From contig CM065318.1 in assembly GCA_033032175.1 (NCBI GenBank), positions 15,624,001-15,688,000 on the forward strand: a stretch of 64,000 bases of DNA, in the 5' to 3' direction. Source of the DNA: Saturnia japonica (lineage: Eukaryota > Arthropoda > Insecta > Lepidoptera > Saturniidae). Under the pieces are notes generated by a model. The model saw only the letters and a list, made by a program, of their open reading frames with translations, was not told the origin of the DNA and did not search any database. Made by a program: the position numbers and the translations under genes. Below, piece by piece: positions 1-12,175 of this stretch (its first letter is position 1; every line of letters starts with the position of its first letter).

Positions 1-2310
1 AAATCATCTCCGATTCGATTTACAGTTTATCGCTTAAGTATTGATAGTTAATTATCGTAAACAGGTGGCAACAGCGTACCTAACGTTTAACCGTTTCGCT
101 GCGAGTAATTTTTTTGGTTGCACGAAATTTTCAATCTGTGTTATCTTCTACGGTATTCATTGAAATGATATAATGTACAGCGTAATTTTAATCTACATTA
201 AATTCCTAAGATAAATAATATACTTTTGTGGTTATGTATTAATATTAATTGGAGTAAATAGCTTCTCAAATAACGTAATATTATTAAGTATATTTAAAAA
301 ATAAAAATTATTACTGTGAGTTAACTTTAGGAGATAGACAGACATATTATGCCATCGCGGATTTTACTTTAGGCTTTTTGAAGAATTAAAATTCTTTGGT
401 ACATTAATTTGATGGGTTTAGACAGCGTAAGCCACGACTTGATTACAAAACATTGAATTTTCTTATACAAAAACAGAATTAGAATGTATTTTAACCTTCC
501 CAAAAAAATCTCTAGATAACAGTGAAAACCGAATGAAAATCCGTTTCGTGTTTTAGAAGAATTACATAAGCGGAGATACAGACTGACAGACGCGGATAGT
601 GACTTTATTTTATACCTACTTACTACTTGAGATTTTACAAATATTTATAAAGAATTTACGAAGGTAAATAAATGACTGCACAGTATCGTTATAATAATTA
701 TGTACAAATAAAAGTATAGATCATATTATACACAAACTCGTTCGTCGTTGTCGCATTGTTTTCATGCGACTTAAGGGAGATGAGTTTTATCTAAAGAATT
801 TTAAATACTTCACAAGATTTCCGAAATGATAATTTCTTCCAGCAACAGCCGTGCTAAAAGTGTTTTTGCGGAGTCCTGTGGCTTTGAAGCGAAGTTCCTT
901 CCGAAACAATATCAACCTGAAGGAAAGTTGGTAAAACAAAAACCTTGTACCTCGCATTAGAAGGAAATGATTTGATCTATTTATTTATTTATTCAGCACT
1001 GACAACAGTCATTCATTAAAAAATATATAAAAAGCAGCAAATCAATCTCATCCATCATCTGCAATATCATCATCCATAAAATAAAAAATAAAAAATGGTT
1101 AAAATTAAATTTACCTACCTATTAAATTGTCCAGTTAACTCATGACCTATATTTGACATCGCCCAGATAACACACGTATAAAATTTACATAAGTACGACA
1201 CTTATGATGTGAATCTGATATCAAACTAGGTAATGTATTCATCCCCTTTTTCTTCATCTCAGTCGTACACTTCTGGTGAAGTGGTCGTGGTCATTGATCG
1301 TCCGATAGGGTGATTGCGGCTTTTGCTCGACTTCTCCATCCTATTCAAATATTTAGTAGGTATTTGAAAAGAATTTCGTCGAAGAAAAAATTTGAAAATC
1401 GCTGACTTAAAGCATTAAAATATAGGTAGGTAGATTATTATAAGTACCTACAATAAAATGTGATAGTCATATTTGGTGAGCGGAACGCAAGTATTTAGGT
1501 AAATATTGTTTCTTTAGAGAATGTACCTACTAGCACAAGCTACACATATAGACCGAGTCGCGAACACCATGCATTGGGAAAAGGCCGCTATATAATGATT
1601 CGTTTATGCACGCCGCGTTCCAGGATCAACCGATGCATGTGTCATGTCATGTCCAGTTTATATGCAGACATAACAGCGGCGCGGCGCGGCGTCTGGCGGT
1701 GGATTATTGATATGTTTTTGGATTGTACTGAACTGTAGAAAACTTACCATGCTATGACAAAGAAAAAAAAAACATAATGTTCGATAGAATATGGAGTTGT
1801 TTTCAATTGTTTTATTTTAAAGCGATTGATCGGTTTACGAGCTGTAAAACAACTGTTATAAAAATGACGATTTTTCCGTTTTACTCGCCGCTCGCCTGCG
1901 CTGATCGATTGACAAAACAAGCAGTATAGCCCTGGCATTTGTGCTAAGCGGGTGTCTTATAAGTAATTCAGAATCTGAAACCTTGTGTTACTTAGATATA
2001 GTATGCTATGAAGTAACTAAAATAACTAAATAATTGGTTTAAAATGTGAGGATTTTCCTCATTTATGCATTTCTATAGGAAGAAGGAAGCACGTAGAGAT
2101 TTGATTTGCTTCTTTACTTGACCAATATTATAGTCGAATCTCCATTGTAACTGTTCGCTACCGCTGCTGGCTTGGCTCGCTGTAAATAATCGACGTGCGG
2201 TTTTGCTCGACTCATGGTGCGAAAAATTAAACATGCTTGGGAAGCCCGAGTCGCTGCGGTTTTGCTATGAGACACAGGCGAGATTTACCAGCGAGTTTAC
2301 TTCCCACTCA
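1..2310. other. Gene-free left end
   Basis: AT-rich with no supported gene on either strand. 1555-1710 is a GC-richer pocket with GGCGCGGCGCGGCG. Around 970-1100 a TTATTTATTTATT stretch resembles the edge of an old retroelement, not classifiable. Confidence 0.4.
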
Positions 2311-2610
2311 ACTACATAGGTTCTGTAAGGGAAGGTCCCATAATGTATAGTCACATGTATCACATGTATTCTTTTGTATCTTAGTCACACTGTAACTAGT
2401 CAGTTAGATTGAATTTTCTTGGGATCAATTCCCGACTTAATTGTAACTTAGGCAATAATAGATCTGTGCCAAAAGCCAACCCAGGCCGAGGTTCTGCCAC
2501 TATGGAATCATTGAGCTTTTGCCCTGCTTTCGCGACTGAATGCCTTCCGGTGAAGCTGTAAAATCCTTCTGATGCATTTAGCCCATAACTCAGAAAGTCA
2601 GATCGAAACA
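2311..2610 (+). mobile_element. 5'-truncated Jockey-like 3' UTR fragment
   Basis: Starts with CATAGGTTCTGTAAGGGA, as in the 3' UTR of the full-length element (42730 onward), and later has GCCGAGGTTCTGCCACT and CCGGTGAAGCTGTAAAA in the same order. Much shorter and diverged, with no coding remnant. It is a dead, truncated copy of a related Jockey element. Confidence 0.7.
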
Positions 2611-2667
2611 TAATCTGGCAACTCGTAAAATCGCTTGTCGATTAGAGTCTTCACTTTCATTATTTAT

Positions 2668-3176
2668 TACAATTAATAAAATTGAAGTGTCTGTTTGTAA
2701 TGTCAAAATAACAGCTTTTTACTATATGCATATTAAAGTATATACGATACAAATAACAAAAAAAAAAAAAAAAAATATTTATCTGTCTGTTTGTTCCGGG
2801 TAATCTCCGAAACGGTTGGACCGATTTTGACGGAATTTTACTCGTAGATAGCTAATTGCATAGGGAACAATTAAGGCTACTTTTATTTTAGAAAAAGAAT
2901 TAGGGTTCCGCAAAATTAAACAAAATCTGATCATGATGAATCAATTTGGGTGCTTAAATGACTTACGCTGAGTAAACTATAATAGATATAGCAAATTAAT
3001 GTACTAAATAATTGTACACATTAAAAGACCTACAAAAAAGTCAGCGAGAGTATATATCTATCTTTTAAGGAAGACCCACAATAAGCATTTTTGTCTTTAA
3101 AATAGCCGGAAGCGGGGAAACAAGATTCGCGCGGGCATTCTGTAGTCACGTGAGGAAGCCGCGGGCACAGCTAGTT
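2668..3176 (-). mobile_element. Repeat family A copy
   Basis: Reverse-complement relative of 8782-9313, running from AATTAATAAAATTGAAGTGT to CCGCGGGCACAGCTAGT. Nearly full length and diverged. Confidence 0.72.
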
Positions 3177-4237
3177 ATTGATAAAATTGTTAATTTTTTA
3201 ATATACGATAAAATAAAAAATAAAAAATTAAATCTTTTTTTTAATTGGACTGAAGCGTCACGTCGCGTCGTTGGGAGGAACTGAAGATGGCTTACAAAGA
3301 ATTTTTACTTTCGAATAAGCGTTCGGGTAAACTTTTCCAAGTCGAAATATTACTTTGCAGTCTACAATACAATCGCAAATGCAGTCTTAACGGCCGTCAA
3401 TACATCCGCATTATAAAATAGTACAAACAAACAATAATTCCAACTCATAAAACACTTGATCCGGCGGTTTATAAATATCAAAACCGATCGTTCTATTGTA
3501 CGCTCTTATCCATCCTTTCGCCATCTGTCGGCGAATTCGAACACCCGGGCGTACCAACTTTCTGATACAGACTTTAAAATCTTTTGATAAACTATTTTAA
3601 ACCTTATGAATATAAATTTAGATGTTGAAGAAAATATTTTAAGTTGCATAATAGGAATGGTATATTTTTAAAGTCAAATGCAACGTGCTTACCGCGGTTG
3701 ATGATCGCGGGTGGTCATTACCAGCTGCGATGACACCCTAGCGAAGTGATAAAATGGTACTTATTTCAAAACCTACAACAAAATTTAGAGAAAAATATCT
3801 ACACAATATGATAGTACAAATAAAAAGGAGTAAAGAACTGGCTAACGTAGATAGTTATTGTATTCAATTGTGATTTATAACTTTAAAGAGTTGATCAAAT
3901 ATTATAATTACTCTAATCCATAATTAAAGTATAGGTAACTGGTTGACTAACCGACATATTAATGCACAGTCTAAGCTATTGGGGCTAAAATCGTGATTTT
4001 ATTGAAAATTATTCAACCCGTAAAGTGGTGAAATAGTTTATGGAAGTTTGTATTCGTAAATATCCGATGTAAATCCGTCATTTTTTAAGATATCTATAAA
4101 AATTGGTATTTAGCAATTAATATAAAAAGAAAAAAAAAAGGAAAATTATTACAATATTTGAAAGATATTTATTGAAATTATACTTCTTTTGGCGCATATT
4201 ATGGTAGACAGTAAAACTGAGAGTTGCGCGTACAGAA
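3177..4237. other. Gene-free stretch between repeats
   Basis: Between a family A copy and a Jockey 3' fragment. Nothing recognised apart from AT-rich sequence and a few short GC-richer patches (3245-3300, 3520-3550). Confidence 0.4.
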
Positions 4238-4568
4238 TATACAGATACATAGGTTTTGAAGGGACATTTTTTTTGGCTAGTTAGAACAAATTGCCTTATT
4301 ACTAAATGCACCCATGTTTCTCCCTTCCTCACAGAAGGCAAGAACACGTGTATATGTATAGTTAGTTAGATCGCGTTTTAACTTTTTTTGCATGTACAGC
4401 AACAGTGCAAGACGAGATTCGACCAATTTGGCATCTTTGAGCTTGTTGCCTCGCTTTCGCTGCTGATTGCCTTAATCGCTCGCCCCCAAACCTGGTGAAG
4501 CTGCCTAAGCCTCTAATGTTACTAGGGTCATTATGGCTAACAGTATAAACAGTTCAAAAAAAAAAAGA
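4238..4568 (+). mobile_element. Second 5'-truncated Jockey-like 3' UTR fragment with A-rich tail
   Basis: Shares with 42725-43097 the ordered words ACATAGGTT, a T run, GCTAGTTAG, CGTGTATATGTATAGTTAGT, GCTCGCCCCCAA, GGTGAAGCTG and GGCTAACAGT, ending in an A run at 4555-4566. It retains only the 3' end, as 5' truncation during reverse transcription would leave. Confidence 0.75.
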
Positions 4569-6164
4569 GTCTCGCTCCTTACGTGTCGTAAGTGTTACAC
4601 CATGAAATTAGGCCATGAATGATAATAATGTAAATTCATTTTACTGATTTTTTATTGTGTAATAGTACATTATTGCCTTGAAATAGGTAATTGCAGGTTG
4701 ATCATGATTTGAAGGCCGAGCCGTAGGCGAGGACTTCACTAATACGAGACAGGCAATTGCAATTTCCGCCGAGGCATATATAGTGTTTTCATATATATAG
4801 GCATATATGTAGTAATGACAATATTACCATGCATGTTTGAGAAAAAATATTTAAGGTCTATAGAAGTATTATGTTAATTTGATTAATTAAAAAAGTCCTG
4901 TTTACCTTTTTAAATTGTTAATTATACAATAAAACAATCAGTAAAGATAATTTTCATTATCGTTATTGACGGGTAACTTCATCATGTTGTTGACACGCGG
5001 GAATAAGTTTTTGAATTATTTTTGTTTTGTTCCGCCAAAGAATTATAACCTAAGGAAGTACACAAATTTTTGTAAGTCAAACTATTATTTTACTAATAAT
5101 GTGTTAGATAATATTAATACAGATAGAAATGATACAATTATGACTCAGCAGTAACGTGTTGCAGCACTGAATCGATTAATAAATACAAATATAATTTAAT
5201 AACATACAAATTTTTTGATTTCATCTATATAAACCCTTTTTATATTAAAAAATGAAATAGCTTCTTGGGCAAAGCTCTACTCGGCGATTTCAACCAAAAA
5301 ATAATCGATTATACATATCTACATACATTACTAGATTAAATAAAATAATTTTTTTATATATATCGTCAAACAGCGCATTTTAGCGCTCCTCGAAAAAATA
5401 CGCCCAACCAGAATTAAATCCTACATAATCTAATTCATTAAACACTTGCACACAACAAGTGTAGAGATAATAGGATTATATCATTGGAACTATGAACTAT
5501 AACAGCCTTAGACGATTTAAGAAATAATCTTGTTTTAGTTTGAATACACTATTATTATTAATAATTATCTTTTATCATATTTTTTGACAGTTTATTTCAT
5601 ATACATTGACAAAAACGTCAAAATATAAATAAATCGCTTTAATGTAAGTAGTTATTGTCGTTTTTATATGTAACGCTGTAGATTATTATTATTAATTAAA
5701 TCATTATTTTAACAGAATAACTAAAAAACGGTAAATAATAATAATAGGTTATCACCACAGTTATCATGCTATATTACCTTTCAGGTGAGCAAAAATATAT
5801 TGCGTTACAGACTTAAATACGGCCTACTATGTATTTTATTGTCATACTAGATATGTCAGAGGGTAGGTATGTAAAAATTTATCCTACCCACTCTCCAACG
5901 CGCGTCCGCGCCATCGCAGCGTCGCATCACACCCATGAAGTTTTCGTTGTTCCCACATCCCATAGTTGCCTACTTGCCGGTTTGTTTTTTTTTTCTTTTT
6001 TTGTCGATCTGACTGTACTCGCCCATAAGAGCCCTGACGCCTTAGACGGCTTTAACAGCTTCAGCGGCTTGTTTGCCAGACTGCTTGACGACTTTCACAG
6101 TTAGGTACTGCTCCGCTCCCTAGGGTTGTATTGTGACGTTATAGGTTATAATATTTCTCAATAA
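4569..6164. other. Gene-free stretch
   Basis: No gene supported. 5880-6110 is locally GC-richer and includes a T run, suggestive of an unrecognised retroelement piece. Confidence 0.4.
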
Positions 6165-6393
6165 ATCTATACAAATAAATGAAATTGAAGTATCTGTTTA
6201 TAATGTCAAAATAACAGCCTTTTACTAAATGCATTTTATAGTAAGTATATAGGGTACTTCTAACAAAAAAAAAAACAATTTTTATTTTTTTTGTCCGTGT
6301 TGTTTGTCTCGTTTATACTTTCATATACATGTAGTAAAAATCTGTTATTTTGACATTACAAACAGAGACTTCAATTTTATTAATTGTATAGAT
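6165..6393. repeat. Two family A 3' ends head to head (inverted pair)
   Basis: 6165-6290 is the - strand 3' end (CTATACAAATAAATGAAATT) and 6300-6393 the + strand 3' end (CAATTTTATTAATTGTATAG), facing away from each other around a T-rich centre. The pair forms an inverted repeat with both outer edges at the same family terminus. Confidence 0.65.
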
Positions 6394-7263
6394 ATGAGTC
6401 CTGCGAGTTAAGCTATGAGATATATTAAATACCTAATATAAATTACCGAGCCATATGCTGGCAACAGGAGCGCCGACAAATTCCAATAATGGATCTTGTC
6501 TCTAAGTATTTAACGCCATGATTTATTGTTTGTGGTGACATGAGGCCGTACAGTTTAAACGACCCCCTCAATTTACCCATAAATGTTTAGGGCGTGATAT
6601 TACAGTATTGTAATGGATTATTATAGTTTTATTGGTCACACATTAAGAATATTTTATTGATTGACTAGTCTGCGTCCGTGGTTTCGTTCACGTGTGCTTT
6701 TGTTGTTTTTTTTTTTAATAATATTTATCTGGCCACCTACGATATTACTAGGGCGTTGTCTACTTTGGGACTCTCTTTTTAAAGAAGCTTTAGTAACCCT
6801 ACCCACTACAGGAATAAAACACAAGGTTATATGGCTGTGATCTTCTGTAGGGTGTATTCTGTATGGTCCACAGTAATAAATAGTAGTTAAGGGTTTAAAA
6901 GAGGATTTCCTTTTTTTTATTAAGTAGGTGTTTTTTTCTATTATTACTTTGCTTCTAGAGAAAAGTTATTATATAGCCTAGATTCTTTCTTAGATTTAAT
7001 GCTTTAAACTACCTACGTTTATAGTACGTAATAAATATGTTAGAAACCAACGTGATAAACGTAAAGTACTTATGTAATTTAATGTACAGGATGAGAAATA
7101 CGTTTATTGCTGGTAAAATAACAAACAAAGAACAATCTAAATCAACAAGTGTAATTACTAATTAGGCTTATGGCCTTTCGTTCAAATTTCAACTAGGTAC
7201 ATGCTGCAGTGCTTTGCAGTACTTAGTAAGTCATACATCGTACTAAACAGAATTAGGTAAGTA
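6394..7263. other. Gene-free stretch with a short SINE-like piece
   Basis: 6750-6860 contains ACACAAGGTTATATGGCTGT, a weak match to the right part of 16880-17195. Otherwise AT-rich with nothing recognised. Confidence 0.4.
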
Positions 7264-7612
7264 GTCCGGTCAATTTAGACATTCGAAGTTACATAAAGTC
7301 CCAACAAGCTGAATTTCTGTGAAGTTGTTCAAAACATAATTATAAACAATGTCTAGAAGTTCCCCATCATTCCCCTGTAAGGAAAAAATTTAATTCAAGG
7401 TCAAAGGTCAAAAAAATGAGTTTTTCGCGATTTTCAGCAAAACGGTAAGTTTTATCATAAAAATACCTCAGACAAAAATTGTAGATCATAAAATTATCTA
7501 TAAAAAATTTATCATTACTTTTTTTCTTACGAGCTACCGTTTCTGAGATATAACGATTCAAAAAGTTATAAAAGTTGTTATCGTCATAATATGCATGAGT
7601 ACGCCACGTATA
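7264..7612 (+). repeat. Left terminal inverted repeat of the 7264-8540 element
   Basis: Reverse complement of 8180-8540. Contains the conserved stretch TCAGCAAAACGGTAAGTTTT and its partner in the right arm; the two could fold into a long hairpin in single-stranded form. Confidence 0.8.
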
Positions 7613-7752
7613 TACATCTAGAGGTATAATGTTTTATATAATATATATATATAATATATATTAAATGTTTAAATATTTTTCTATCGGTCATTGTAACTTA
7701 TACTTACAATATAAAATATACATAAGTTTTAACTAGAAGAATATCAGGTAAA

Positions 7753-8007
7753 ATGAAACCCAGTCCCTTAATAAAGGGATGCAGTGCTAAATGTGGTTGC
7801 AAAAAAGTCGGACTGTCTTGTTCTTTGGCATGCACAAATTGTCAAGGCCGGTCGTGCTCTAATATTGAATCACAAACAATGGAGGATTCGTTTGACTCCG
7901 ACGAAGTATCATGCGATACATCGCTATTGACGCAATTTACTTGCATCCAAAATGAAGATGAAGAAGAAGCAGGAGAAGAAGCACAAGAATTTGAAACTTA
8001 CGAATAA
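7753..8007 (+). CDS. Small Cys-rich CXC/tesmin-like protein fragment in the TIR element
   Basis: 84-aa frame. Residues 9-34 (KGCSAKCGCKKVGLSCSLAC, then TNCQGRSCSN) resemble half of a tesmin/TSO1 CXC zinc-binding motif: eight Cys in CxxxCxC-x6-CxxxCxxC-x4-C spacing. Similar Cys-rich tails occur at the C-terminus of some transposon-encoded proteins, from memory. The rest is an acidic tail (NEDEEEAGEEAQEFETYE). The sequence just before it, ending ATATCAG at 7747, could be a splice acceptor, so this may be the last exon of a transposase gene whose earlier part was deleted. The ATG used is then not the true start. Confidence 0.55.
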   Translation: MKPSPLIKGCSAKCGCKKVGLSCSLACTNCQGRSCSNIESQTMEDSFDSDEVSCDTSLLTQFTCIQNEDEEEAGEEAQEFETYE

Positions 8008-8179
8008 GACGAATAAACTTCAACACTTTTTTTTCATTTACATCGCTTTTATCTTTCCCAACCTTTGAAAATTTCCGTTATTTTGCAATAGTTTTACATT
8101 AAACAGGATCACAACTGACCCGTGGAGTAGGCCTACCGGGGAAACCACGTTAAAAAAAACGCGCCAAGTACACTACCTC

Positions 8180-8540
8180 ATAGGTGGCGTGAAAACGTGT
8201 GCATATTATGACGATAACAACTTTTATAACTTTTTGAATCGTTATATCTCAGAAACGGTGGCTCGTAAGAAAAAAAGTATTGATACATTTTTTATAGATA
8301 ATTTTATGATCTACAATTTTTGTCTGAGGTATTTTTATGATAAAACTTACCGTTTTGCTGAAAATCGCGAAAAACTCATTTTTTTGACTTTGACCTTGAA
8401 TTAATTTTTTTCCTTACAGGGGAATGATGGGGAACTTCTAGACATTGTTTATAATTATATTTTGAACAATTTCACTGAAATTCACCTTGTTGGGACTTTA
8501 TGTAACTTCACTCTCATTTTTTGGTCTAAATTGACCGGAC
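8180..8540 (-). repeat. Right terminal inverted repeat of the 7264-8540 element
   Basis: Inverted copy of the left arm. The open frame at 8189-8404 and its mirror at 7561-7367 arise only because both arms share sequence; I do not regard them as genes. Confidence 0.8.
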
Positions 8541-8781
8541 TAAAGGGAAATATTTTAAAACGCCCATCCACCAGAATAACCGACAGCGGATTAGGACAAT
8601 ATATTTGTTTGTTTGCGATGACTTAGCAAATCGTTGTGGTCACCGTGGGAACGCTTAGTTGAGCACCGCAACACTAATGCACTGTTGTAAATCAAAACTG
8701 TCATTTCCTTTATTATTACGATCATTAAACGATTCTAAATTTCTGTGATTAATTTTATGACTAACCAGATTTTATGTAAGT

Positions 8782-9313
8782 ACTAGCTGTGCCCGTGGCT
8801 TCGCTCACGTGGACTACAGAATGCCCGCGCGAATCTTGCTTCCCCGCTCCCGGCTATTTTAAAGACAAAAATGCTTATTGCGGGTGTTCCTTAGAAGATA
8901 GATTCATACTCTCCCAGACTTTTTGTAGGTATTTTTAATGCCTATGATTATGTAGTACATTAGTTTGCTATATCTTAAGAGATTTAGAAGTTGTTTACTC
9001 GGCATAAGCTATTTAGGTAAGCGTCTGAATTGATTCACCATGAGCAGTTTTATTTTTATTTTTCTGTAACCCTAATTCTTTTTCTAAAATAAAAGTAGCC
9101 TATGTAACTCCCTATATCATCAGCTATCTATCAGTGAAAGTCCCGTCAAAATCGGTCCAACCGTTTCGGAGATTACCCGGAACAAAAAGACAGACAAAAA
9201 AATTTAAAAATGGGCTTTTTGGTACAGGTGTCTTATATACTTTCATATGCATTTAGTAAAAACCTGTTATTTTGACATTACAAACAGACACTTCAATTTA
9301 TTTAATTGTATAG
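8782..9313 (+). mobile_element. Dispersed repeat family A, longest copy
   Basis: Starts ACTAGCTGTGCCCGTGG, a signature of abundant lepidopteran repeats, and ends CTTCAATTTATTTAATTGTA. Other copies: 2668-3176 (-), 6165-6393 (two inverted 3' parts), 10223-10625 (-), 12176-12325 (-), 36170-36495 (-). No coding capacity. Whether it is a LINE 3' end or a non-autonomous element is not decided here. Confidence 0.75.
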
Positions 9314-9463
9314 AAATAAAAATATTCTAAGCAACCAAGCTTCGTTCTGTGACTTGCAAAACTAAAACACCTATCTATCGAGGTAAACTTGGAAATTTGA
9401 TCATTATCTAAATAAACACAAAATGTTATCCAAGCCGTTCTTAACTTCATGTACCTATATTTA

Positions 9464-9690
9464 TAACTGACTTTAAAAAAAGACGGCGGTTACTCAATAC
9501 CAATGTTTTTTATATGGATGTTCAGGAAAATCTTCTTTGTTTATGAACCGATTTAGATGTTTTTTTTTTTTTTTTCGTTTGAATTTGGAATTGAACTTTC
9601 TACTTCGAAAATACACCACAGGACTTCTGACAACCATAGAATTGGTTTATTTTTCTATTTAAAACTGGTCTTGTTTGAAAAATGATTTAT
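9464..9690 (+). repeat. Dispersed repeat family B (GACTTCAAAAAAGG type)
   Basis: Has GGATGTTCAGG and TTTGTTTATGAACCGATTTAG. Related copies: 15355-15500 (-, ABCB8 intron 4), 58880-59070 (+) and 61680-61860 (+). Common in Lepidoptera, non-coding. Confidence 0.6.
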
Positions 9691-10222
9691 GCTAAGCCTG
9701 AACGCGAAATGTGGTATTGTGGTCGAGTGTTATTGACTACTGGAAAAGGCTAAACAAGTCCGCGTTACCAGCTAGTATACCCACTATAAATTAAATAAAA
9801 AGCATCAATATTAAATTAAATGGAGATTTAAACGCCCTACTTGAGTTAAACAATGGGTTATATTTGCGCGTATACTGGGGTGAGTTGCCGCCTCTCGACC
9901 ATCTGGCTTGCTTTTCACAAGATGATTCAGTACTCGCAGTTTTGCTTTCTACATCTCGATCCGTTTCGTTGGTACTAATTTTTATAATATAGATCTATCT
10001 ATAACTACTTATAATATAAATAAGTTATGCCCTACTTACTGTGCATATAATTAAGAAATGTTTATACATCTCTAGTTAGCTTCTTATTTCTCACCTTTCT
10101 AAGTAGGTACCTTTAAATAAAAAAAATTATTCTACGCTATATTATCTTAGTCTTTTATAAATTATTCCATATTGCATCTTGTGTGGTTTTTGAACGACTA
10201 TTATCAGTAGGTATATATGTAT

Positions 10223-10625
10223 ATACAATTAATAAAATTGAAGTGTGTGTTTGTCATGTCTAAATAACTGTTTTTTTTACCAAATGCATATGAAAGCTTA
10301 CGACATCTTTAAAAAAAACCCCGTATTGTTTTTATTTTTGTCGGTCTGTCTGTCTATTTGTTCCGGGTAATCTCCGAAACGGTTGGACCGATTTTTGCCG
10401 GGCCTTTTACTGTTATAAGTTTAACTGATGTTTTTAGGAGTATAAAGCTAAGGCTATTTTTATTTTAGAAAAAGAATTAGTTCCACGCAAATAATGGAAA
10501 AAGTGATTATGGTGAATCACTTCGGGCGGGTATACTGAGTAAATCTTATGAGATATATCAAATTAATGTGTTACATAGTTGTAAACATTAAAAGGATCTA
10601 CCAAAAAGTTTGCAAGACCATAATA
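10223..10625 (-). mobile_element. Repeat family A copy, truncated
   Basis: Begins AATTAATAAAATTGAAGTGT, contains TAATCTCCGAAACGGTTGGA, and stops before the GCCCG end. Confidence 0.68.
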
Positions 10626-12175
10626 TCTTTGATTATATAAACGTCTAGAGACCGTGTCCGCTTGAGACCGATGACATTTGCAATTCGCTAGCCTAGTGTG
10701 CGTAAAAGGCACTGTTGTACACGGGCGTCAGCTGTTTTTGTGTGCCGTATAGGGGATACCAAGGTTAAACATTTTACTTTAAAACTGGGAATTTGTGCAT
10801 ATTTATTTATTTATTAGGACTGCCAGTGGTCAGTGTAATAAATGCAGTCAGATTAAAAAAAAAAAAATTTGAAAAATAAAATACACTTTGCCTTTTAAGG
10901 CAATCACAACATGCAATGTGTAAACAAAAATACATAAAAAAATACAAAAAAAAAAAACTGTTATAACAGAGTTATTAGAAATTACGTCAAATATCTCGAT
11001 GTTCCTGCGACCCGGTCCACATGTTATTTTGTATACGAAAACCAATAGGTAATTACAAAAAGTCACAGATAGGTAGTTTTATTGAAATTTAACATCGGTG
11101 AATTAATCTTGTCTCTTGCTTTGTGAAAGTCTTTGGTGTGCTACTCACAAGTTAGCTGCATCTCATTCACCTTTCCCACATACTCTCGAATGCATCTGAT
11201 TTCCTAGCCGCAATGTGAAACTTACAGTCTATAGTAGGATTAAATTAGGAAAAAATATATTAATTAAACTGATATAGATTACCAAAAATTATGTTTCCAT
11301 TTAGCTACTGTCAGCCAACTACTCCCCGAAACGAACCTAACTAGTATAAACTCAATGTTCTTGCGTTAAAGCATTGAGGAGTTCCTGTGACCATTTCCTG
11401 GCTTCATCATAAAACCCTGATCAGGTACTGCCAACCAACTACTCATCGAAAGGAACCTAGAGAGCACAATCTCAATGGGTTTACGTTAAAGCAGTGTGGA
11501 GTTCCTATCACCACCTACCGATATAGTATACATTTATCCACGCAATTTCAACCTATAGAGTATGTATAGTAGAATAGTATTCTTATTTCAACATAAAAAG
11601 TATTATATTATATCTAATACTGTTCAGTGAGTAATTCTTGTATAATAAATGAACTTAGTTTCTCGGAAACGGCTCCAACTAATAGGATAAAATTTTGAAT
11701 TTAGATAATGTTTAACATTCCAAGTTTACTTACATAGGTAATTTTTTGATTGTAAGACACCGGGCTGCGCTTGGTCGCCCAGATATTTTTTATAGTTTTA
11801 ACAACCGTCAGAGTGAATTTCAATGCATTTAAAACAGCAACACTGCCAAGAAATGTCGTCTTCACTTTTACGAATTAATTATATTTGTATGTAAATAAAT
11901 TTAAGTGACTTATTTATATGAAATAACAATACTTACTTATGCAATGTAATCTTCTTATCTTTATCTTTTTTGTAGGAAGTAGTCTTTGAAAAGTTTACCT
12001 AATTAATTACACAAAACACCATTTTAAATTATAATTGTGAGAGAAAAATACGCCTATACTCTGTAGTAAGCTATATGTACTGACAGCGGTTTTATCCGAG
12101 GTGATTATTTTTGATGCTTTTGAAAAATACTCCTTTGAAACGTCGGACTGGGAATCTAGACGTACAAATAATCAA
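10626..12175. other. Gene-free stretch around the 120-bp tandem repeat
   Basis: A-rich tract at 10854-10967 with ACTGCCAGTGGTCAG-type sequence before it, then the tandem unit at 11306-11525. No coding potential. Confidence 0.4.
11306..11525 (+). repeat. Tandem duplication, 120-bp unit, two copies
   Basis: Unit one starts TACTGTCAGCCAACTACTC at 11306, unit two TACTGCCAACCAACTACTC at 11426, exactly 120 bp later. Shared words include AACCTA, CTCAATG, ACGTTAAAGCA-like and GAGTTCCT. The second unit is slightly shorter. Similar tandem units exist in other lepidopteran DNA, from memory. Confidence 0.7.

Larger units (their letters stand above)
7264..8540. mobile_element. DNA transposon remnant with about 350-bp terminal inverted repeats
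   Basis: Ends read GTCCGGTCAATTTAGA inward from 7264 and from 8540, flanked by TA on both sides (7262-7263, 8541-8542), consistent with a TA target duplication. The inverted repeats run about 7264-7612 and 8180-8540, highly similar over most of their length, with an indel of about 10 bp near the tips. Between them is a 567-bp core with one small Cys-rich reading frame. It looks like an internally deleted cut-and-paste element that kept one end of its gene. The superfamily is not assigned. Confidence 0.8.

Noticed and set aside
5829..6104. 91-aa + strand frame with a Phe-rich centre
   Set aside because: The openness comes from a T run; no motif recognised. Left as possible unclassified repeat.
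8189..8404. 71-aa frame and its mirror at 7561-7367
   Set aside because: Both come from the two arms of the inverted repeat; composition is not protein-like and the mirror relationship explains the openness.
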